Shown piece after piece: positions 58,986-64,000 of a stretch of 64,000 bases of DNA. The stretch is taken from contig NZ_SOCE01000001.1 of NCBI RefSeq assembly GCF_004365175.1, positions 5,799,098 through 5,863,097 on the forward strand. Reading direction: 5' to 3'. The translations under genes were made by a program, and so were the position numbers. A model generated the notes under the pieces. It was not told the DNA's origin. It did no database searches and saw only the letters and a program-made list of their open reading frames with translations. This stretch comes from Kribbella voronezhensis (GTDB lineage: Bacteria; Actinomycetota; Actinomycetes; Propionibacteriales; Kribbellaceae). How positions within the stretch are numbered: position 1 is the stretch's first letter; the number at the start of each line of letters is the position of its first letter.

Positions 58986-60095
58986 ATGTCCGGTCCCAAC
59001 AAGAACTACGACCCGGTCGAGGTGACACCTCTGCACGCCGACGAGGTCGAACGGACGCGCGACGAGGCTCTCGACGCCTTCGCCAAGGCGGCCGACCTGG
59101 CCGCGCTGCAGGAGGCGAAGCTGGCCCACCTGGGCGACCGTTCCCCGATCGCGCTGGCGAACCGGGAGATCGGGGCGCTGCCGCCGCAGGGTCGCAAGGA
59201 GGCCGGGCAGCGGATCGGGTCCGCCCGGAAGGCGATCAACGAGGCGTACGCCGCCCGGCTCGCGACGCTCGAGGCCGAGCACGAGGAGCGGATGCTCGCC
59301 ACCGAGCGGGTCGACGTCACCCTCCCGTGGCACTCCCCGCAGCTCGGCGCGCGGCACCCGCTGAGCCTGATCTCGGAGCAGGTCGCCGACGTGTTCACCG
59401 CGCTCGGCTGGGATGTCGCGGAGGGTCCCGAGGTCGAGGCGGAGTGGCTCAACTTCGACGCGCTCAACTTCCAGCCCGACCACCCGGCCCGGCAGATGCA
59501 GGACACGTTCTTCGTCGAGCCGGCCGGCTCCGGGACGGTACTGCGTACGCACACGTCGCCAGTGCAAGCCCGGTCGATGCTGACCCGCAAGCCGCCCATC
59601 TACGTGATCTGCCCCGGCCGGGTCTTCCGCACCGACGAGCTCGATGCGACGCATACGCCCGTCTTCTACCAGGTCGAGGGCCTGGTGGTGGACGAAGGAA
59701 TCACGCTCGCGCACCTCAAGGGCACGCTGGACCACTTCGTCGTCTCCATGTTCGGCGAGGGCCTGGAAGCACGCCTCCGGCCGAACTTCTTCCCGTTCAC
59801 CGAGCCGTCGGCCGAGGTGGACCTGAAGTGCTTCGTCTGCCGCGGCGCCTCCGTCGGCAACCCGGACCGCCCCTGCCGCACGTGTGGCAGCGAAGGCTGG
59901 ATCGAGTGGGGCGGCTGCGGCGTGGTCAACCCGCGCGTCCTGCAGGCCTGCGGCATCGACACCGACCGGTACTCCGGGTTCGCGTTCGGGATGGGCCTGG
60001 AGCGGACGCTGATGTTCCGCAACGGGGTCGAGGACATGCGCGACATGGTCGAGGGTGATGTGCGGTTCAGCCGCCAGTTCGGGATGGAGATCTGA
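58986..60095 (+). CDS. pheS: Phenylalanyl-tRNA synthetase alpha subunit
   Basis: A 369-residue catalytic subunit charging tRNA-Phe. An N-terminal coiled coil (about 15-100) precedes the class II catalytic core: motif with HPLSLISEQVADVFTALGWDVAEGPEVE, LRTHTSPVQARSM, ICPGRVFRTDELDATHTPVFYQVEGLVVD and the C-terminal motif 3 FAFGMGLERTLMFRNGVEDMRD. It carries a four-cysteine CFVCRG...CRTCGS insert, a possible zinc site seen in some PheS proteins. GGAAGAGAG lies before ATG58986. TAGACT at 58937-58942 is a likely -10 box. pheT begins on its stop. Confidence 0.96.
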   Translation: MSGPNKNYDPVEVTPLHADEVERTRDEALDAFAKAADLAALQEAKLAHLGDRSPIALANREIGALPPQGRKEAGQRIGSARKAINEAYAARLATLEAEHEERMLATERVDVTLPWHSPQLGARHPLSLISEQVADVFTALGWDVAEGPEVEAEWLNFDALNFQPDHPARQMQDTFFVEPAGSGTVLRTHTSPVQARSMLTRKPPIYVICPGRVFRTDELDATHTPVFYQVEGLVVDEGITLAHLKGTLDHFVVSMFGEGLEARLRPNFFPFTEPSAEVDLKCFVCRGASVGNPDRPCRTCGSEGWIEWGGCGVVNPRVLQACGIDTDRYSGFAFGMGLERTLMFRNGVEDMRDMVEGDVRFSRQFGMEI

Positions 60096-62602
60096 TGCGG
60101 GTCCCACTGTCATGGCTTCGTGAGTACGTCGAGCTGCCGGCCGGGGTGACCGGTCGCCAGGTCGGCGAGAAGCTGGTTCGCGCCGGGCTCGAGGTGGAGA
60201 CGGTCGACGAGGCCGGTGCCGGGATGACCGGGCCGCTCGTGGTCGGCAAGGTGCTCAGCTACGAGCCGGAGCCGCAGAAGAACGGCAAGACCATCCGCTG
60301 GTGCTCGCTCGACATCGGCAAGGACGAGCCGCAGTGGGTCGTCTGCGGCGCGAGCAACTTCGAGGTCGGTGACCTGGTCGTCGTTGTCCTGCCGGGCGCG
60401 GTGCTGCCGGGTGGCTTCGCGATCTCCGCGCGCAAGACCTACGGGCACGTGTCGAACGGCATGATCTGTTCGAGCGTGGAGCTCGGTCTGGGCGACGACG
60501 GTACGCACGGCATCGTCGTACTGCAGCCGGGTGAGGCGTCCCCTGGTGACGACGCGATCGAGCTGCTCGGGCTGCGCGACGACGTGCTCGACATCGCCGT
60601 CACACCGGACCGCGGCTACTGCTTGTCGATCCGTGGCGTCGCCCGCGAGGCAGCCACGGCGTACGGCGTCGACCTCAAGGATCCGGCGGCGATCGAGCTC
60701 ACCGGGTCGGGAACCAACGGCTACCCCGTGCGGGTCGAGGACGCCCAGGCGTGCAGCGTCTTCGTCACCCGCACTGTCACCGGAATCGACCCGAAGGCGC
60801 CGTCGCCGCGCTGGCTGCAGCAGCGGCTGGTGATGGCGGGGATGCGGCCGATCTCGATCGGTGTCGACGTCACCAACTACGTGATGCTCGAGCTCGGTCA
60901 GCCGATCCACGGCTACGACAAGGACCGGCTGAGCGGCGAGATCGTCGTACGGCGTGCGTCGGCGGGCGAGAAGCTGATGACGCTGGACGACCAGACCCGC
61001 GAGCTCGATGTCGAAGACCTGCTGATCACCGACGACTCCGGGCCGATCGGCGTGGCCGGCGTGATGGGTGGGGCGTCCACCGAGATCTCCGAGTCGACCA
61101 CCGACGTGGTGATCGAGGCGGCGCACTTCGACCCGATCGTGATCGCGCGCTCGTCGCGCCGGCACAAGCTGTCGTCGGAGGCGTCGCGCCGGTTCGAGCG
61201 CGAGGTCGACCCGGAGCTGCCGCGGTACGCCGCGCAGCGGGTCGCCGACCTGCTCGCCGAGCTGGCCGGCGGCACGATCGAGCCCGACGAGACCGTCATC
61301 GACACGCACCCGCTGCCGAAGCGCATCACCATCCGCGCGGACCACGCGGCCCGTGTCGCAGGTGCCCCGATCTCCGTCGACGAGACCGTCGCCCACCTCA
61401 CCTCGGTCGGCTGCGTAGTTGCCAAGGGCAACGAGATCGGCGCGGTCGACGGTGGCGCCGAGTCGCTGACGATCACTCCGCCGTCGTGGCGACCGGATCT
61501 TCGGGACCCCAACGACTTCGCCGAAGAGGTCATCCGGCTGTACGGGTACGACAACGTGCCGTCCGTCCTGCCGAAGGCACCCGGCGGGCAGGGCCTGACC
61601 GTGTCACAGCGTCGCCGGCGCCGGATCGCCACCGCGCTCGTCGGTGCCGGCCTGACCGAGGTCGTGTCCTACCCGTTCGTGGGTGACGCCGACTTCGACG
61701 CGATGGGGCTGCCCGCCGACGACCCACGCCGTACGACGGTCAAGCTGGTCAACCCGATCTCCGACGAAGAGCCGTCGATGCAGACGACCCTGCTGCCGAC
61801 GCTGCTCCGCACCGCCGAGCGCAACGTCGGCCGTGGCTCGACCGACCTCGCGATCTTCCAGACCGGCCTGGTCTTCCTGCCCCGGCCCGACGCGAAGCCG
61901 GCCCCGCTGCCGGCCGTCACGCAACGGCCGAGCGACGAAGAGATCCAGGCCCTGTACGACGCGCTGCCGGACCAGCCGCTCCACCTCGCAGTCGTCCTGA
62001 CCGGTGCCCGGATTCCCACCGGCTGGTGGGGCAAGGGTCAGCCGTCGACGTGGTCGGACGCCGTACAGGTCGCCAGGACTGTCACTGCCGCAGTGGGTGT
62101 CGAGGCTCAGTTGCGCAACGTCGAGCTGGCTCCCTGGCATCCGGGTCGGTGCGCCGAGGTGTCGGTCGACGGCAAGGTGATCGGCCATGCGGGTGAGCTG
62201 CATCCCAAGGTCTGCCAGGCGTTCGGATTGCCGGCGAGGTCCGGTGCGGTCGAGCTCGACCTGGATGCATTGATCGCGGCCGGGCCGCAGTCCATCACGG
62301 CCAAGCCGTTCTCGTCCTACCCGGTGGCGAAGGAGGACGTGGCGTTGATCGTCGCGGCCGACGTTCCCGCCAAGGAGGTCGAGGCGGCGCTGGCCGAGGG
62401 CGCGGGCGATCTGCTGGAGTCGATCCGGTTATTCGACCTGTACACGGGCGAGCAGATCGGTGAGGGCAAGAAGTCGCTCGCGTTCGCGCTGCGGTTCCGT
62501 GCCCAGGACCGGACGCTGACCGAGACCGAGGTGGCCGAAGCCCGCCAGGCCGCGGTCCAGGTCGCCGTCGACCGCTTCGAAGCCGTCCAGCGAGTCGGCT
62601 GA
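60095..62602 (+). CDS. pheT: Phenylalanyl-tRNA synthetase beta subunit
   Basis: An 835-residue subunit forming the alpha2-beta2 enzyme with PheS. It starts MRVPLSWLREYVELP; a tRNA-binding OB fold follows (about 45-155), then the B3/B4 domain with editing site, B5 (about 405-480), the degenerate synthetase core and the C-terminal anticodon-binding FDX-ACB domain ending KSLAFALRFRAQDRTLTETEV. Length is normal. ATG60095 overlaps the pheS stop (TGATG). Confidence 0.97.
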   Translation: MRVPLSWLREYVELPAGVTGRQVGEKLVRAGLEVETVDEAGAGMTGPLVVGKVLSYEPEPQKNGKTIRWCSLDIGKDEPQWVVCGASNFEVGDLVVVVLPGAVLPGGFAISARKTYGHVSNGMICSSVELGLGDDGTHGIVVLQPGEASPGDDAIELLGLRDDVLDIAVTPDRGYCLSIRGVAREAATAYGVDLKDPAAIELTGSGTNGYPVRVEDAQACSVFVTRTVTGIDPKAPSPRWLQQRLVMAGMRPISIGVDVTNYVMLELGQPIHGYDKDRLSGEIVVRRASAGEKLMTLDDQTRELDVEDLLITDDSGPIGVAGVMGGASTEISESTTDVVIEAAHFDPIVIARSSRRHKLSSEASRRFEREVDPELPRYAAQRVADLLAELAGGTIEPDETVIDTHPLPKRITIRADHAARVAGAPISVDETVAHLTSVGCVVAKGNEIGAVDGGAESLTITPPSWRPDLRDPNDFAEEVIRLYGYDNVPSVLPKAPGGQGLTVSQRRRRRIATALVGAGLTEVVSYPFVGDADFDAMGLPADDPRRTTVKLVNPISDEEPSMQTTLLPTLLRTAERNVGRGSTDLAIFQTGLVFLPRPDAKPAPLPAVTQRPSDEEIQALYDALPDQPLHLAVVLTGARIPTGWWGKGQPSTWSDAVQVARTVTAAVGVEAQLRNVELAPWHPGRCAEVSVDGKVIGHAGELHPKVCQAFGLPARSGAVELDLDALIAAGPQSITAKPFSSYPVAKEDVALIVAADVPAKEVEAALAEGAGDLLESIRLFDLYTGEQIGEGKKSLAFALRFRAQDRTLTETEVAEARQAAVQVAVDRFEAVQRVG

Positions 62603-62608
62603 CCCCGG

Positions 62609-62715
62609 ACCGCCACGCCATCAGTACCTCGGTTGTCGGTGGTCCGCCGCGTCGCCCTGGCGCTCAGAGGTGCGGTCAGGGCGGAGCGGCGGGGGCGTAC
62701 TGATGGCGTGGCGGT
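62609..62715. repeat. Large inverted repeat after pheT
   Basis: ACCGCCACGCCATCAGTAC at 62609-62627 is exactly reversed and complemented at 62697-62715 (19 of 19). Inside are two more perfect arm pairs: CCGCCGC/GCGGCGG (62644-62650 with 62686-62692) and CGCCCTG/CAGGGCG (62653-62659 with 62677-62683). The whole 107 bases can form one long nested stem. It may be the pheST terminator, a structured RNA or a small mobile palindrome; no flanking duplication is evident. Confidence 0.88.
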
Positions 62716-62759
62716 TCGCCTGACTGTGGCGCGACCGCTGCGTGGGGGAGGATGAGCGG

Positions 62760-64000
62760 GTGAAGCTGATCGGTGAGAACCCGAGGGTTGCGGTGGCGGC
62801 GCCCAACAAGGCAGCGGCCGAGGCGGGTGTGCGGGTCGCGGCGGAAGGCGGGAACGCCGTCGACGCCGCGATCGCCGCGACGCTCGTGACAATGGTCAAC
62901 GAGATCGGGGTCGTTTCGCCGGCGTCCGGTGGGTTCGTGACGCTGCAGGTCGCCGGTGGCGACGCGGTCACGATCGACGGCTGGGTGGAGATGCCCGGCC
63001 GCGGCGTGCCCACGGACAAGTTCGGCCGCGGCGTCTGGGACGTGACCACGGAGTACGGCGGTGGCACGACGACCACCGTCGGGCACGGGTCCGTCGCGAC
63101 CCCCGGCGGACTCAAGGCGCTCGACCTCGCCCACCAGCGATCGGGCAAGGCGCCCTGGAGCGAGGTGGTCCGGCCCGCGATCGAGGTGGCTCGCGAGGGG
63201 TTCCCGCTCAGCCGCACCTCGGGGTACTACCTCGGCTACACCCACGAGATCATCTTCGGCTGGCATCAGCCGAGTCATCAGGTCGTGCACGACGACGACG
63301 GCGTGGTGATCAAGGCCGGCTCGATCGTGGTGATCCCCGAACTGGCCGAGGCGCTGGAGCTGATCGCGAAGGACGGCGCCGAAACGCTCTACACCGGCGA
63401 GCTCGCCGAGCTGTTGATCCGCGACATGGCCGACAACGAGGGCATCCTCACGGCGCAGGACCTGGCGGCGTACGAGGCTGTCGTGCGCCCCGCGCTCGTC
63501 GTCCGGCAGAACGGCTGGCGCCTGGCGACGAACCCACCGCCCGCGGTCGGGGGAGTCGCGGTCGCCGCGATGCTTTCGTTGCTGGCCGGCGTTCCCAGCC
63601 AGGGCAGCTGGAATCCGGCCGAGCTCGAGCGGCTCGTCGAGGTGCAGCACGCCGTCTTCGGTCAGCGGCTCGCCGAGCTGGACCAGGAGGACGTGCGCAA
63701 ACTGGAAGGCCAGAAGCTGCTCGAGCTCGCGGCCGGGGGAGACCTGCGCGCGCTCAGCTCACCCAGTACGGCGACGGTCTCGGTCGTCGACGACCAAGGC
63801 GACGCCTGTGCGATCACGGTTTCGTCCGGCTACGGCTCCGGCGTGATGACGCCGGGCACCGGCATCTGGCTCAACAACGCGCTGGGCGAGCAGGAGCTCG
63901 TGCACGGCGGTCCGCACAGCCTGGCGCCCGGCACCCGGCTGACCTCGAACATGGCGCCGAGTGTGGCCCGGCGCGACAGCGACGGCGCGGTCCTGGCGAT
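62760..64000 (+). CDS. Gamma-glutamyltransferase family protein (3' end outside window)
   Basis: At least 413 residues, cut by the right edge. GTG62760 is preceded by GGGGAGGA at good spacing. The N-terminus (NPRVAVAAPNKAAAEAGVRVAAEGGNAVDAAIAATLVTMVNEIGVVSPASGGFVTLQ) and GHGSVATPGGLKALDLAH are typical. The self-processing site is near SPSTATVSVVDDQGDACAITVSSGYGSGVMTPGTGIWLNNALGE, where the Thr before ATVS aligns with the catalytic Thr of GGT. No signal peptide is seen, so it may be cytosolic, unlike the exported glutathione hydrolases. Substrate: gamma-glutamyl compounds or a related amide. Confidence 0.9.
   Translation, partial: MKLIGENPRVAVAAPNKAAAEAGVRVAAEGGNAVDAAIAATLVTMVNEIGVVSPASGGFVTLQVAGGDAVTIDGWVEMPGRGVPTDKFGRGVWDVTTEYGGGTTTTVGHGSVATPGGLKALDLAHQRSGKAPWSEVVRPAIEVAREGFPLSRTSGYYLGYTHEIIFGWHQPSHQVVHDDDGVVIKAGSIVVIPELAEALELIAKDGAETLYTGELAELLIRDMADNEGILTAQDLAAYEAVVRPALVVRQNGWRLATNPPPAVGGVAVAAMLSLLAGVPSQGSWNPAELERLVEVQHAVFGQRLAELDQEDVRKLEGQKLLELAAGGDLRALSSPSTATVSVVDDQGDACAITVSSGYGSGVMTPGTGIWLNNALGEQELVHGGPHSLAPGTRLTSNMAPSVARRDSDGAVLA

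Overview
The window is high-GC actinobacterial chromosome. Frequent GTG starts, ATGA/GTGA stop-start overlaps, leaderless-looking promoters and the mix of families (RHS/Hint toxins, cellobiose-type ABC systems, many TetR/LacI/MarR regulators) suggest a soil actinomycete. Kribbella or a relative in the Nocardioidaceae/Kribbellaceae is my best guess. That genus call is inference; no rRNA gene is present to confirm it.

Layout. 1-7.6 kb: the 3' part of a giant RHS/YD-repeat polymorphic toxin with a Hint autoprocessing domain and a C-terminal toxin tip, a probable immunity gene of lower GC, and a small frameshifted gene. 7.7-13.3 kb: a cellobiose-type operon on the minus strand (binding protein, two permeases, GH1 beta-glucosidase, LacI repressor), with two TGGGAGCGCTCCCA-type operators at its promoter. 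13.3-17.9 kb: a PPOX-family flavoprotein, three late cobalamin genes (cobL, cobM, cobK), rpe and a HAD phosphatase. 17.9-21.0 kb: a polysaccharide deacetylase lipoprotein and a polar amino-acid ABC importer. 21.5-25.7 kb: an FMN riboswitch followed by ribD-ribE-PnuC-like-ribBA-ribH. 25.9-34.7 kb: a four-domain internal-repeat protein divergent from a WYL regulator, a MarR/NAD(P)-binding/DUF1772 group, a P1-family peptidase, an MBL hydrolase, hisE-hisG, a PH-domain protein and an aldose epimerase. 34.8-41.3 kb: a uridine-kinase-like protein, a membrane protein, an SseB protein, a DUF1707/ABC/FtsX transporter and a TetR regulator. 41.3-46.7 kb: a second LacI-controlled sugar system (GH5-like hydrolase, LacI, three ABC genes). 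46.9-50.8 kb: a TetR/FAD-monooxygenase pair, a small membrane protein, a methyltransferase and an APH-like kinase. 50.8-53.9 kb: DUF1844, infC-rpmI-rplT and a SpoU methyltransferase. 53.9-58.8 kb: a TetR/MFS pair, a helical protein and a TetR/saccharopine-dehydrogenase-like pair. 59-64 kb: pheS-pheT, a large inverted repeat and a gamma-glutamyltransferase cut by the right edge.

The strongest recurring theme is readable regulation. At least six regulators sit beside clear palindromic operators: two LacI systems, three TetR systems and one MarR. Both LacI-controlled ABC operons share one promoter design: TTGACA, a 17-bp spacer, a -10 box, then an operator just downstream. Two TetR systems carry three operators in a row at helical-turn spacing.

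The items most worth a second look are: the RHS-Hint toxin tip with its AT-richer immunity gene; the 622-residue protein built from four copies of one fold in an A-B-A-B pattern; infC, which has no ATG, GTG or TTG available and must start at ATC or ATT; the PnuC-like transporter inside the FMN-riboswitch operon; and the inverted repeat with 19-bp perfect arms after pheT. I did not find a clearly new multi-gene defence or biosynthetic system. No CRISPR array, tRNA, rRNA or insertion sequence was seen.
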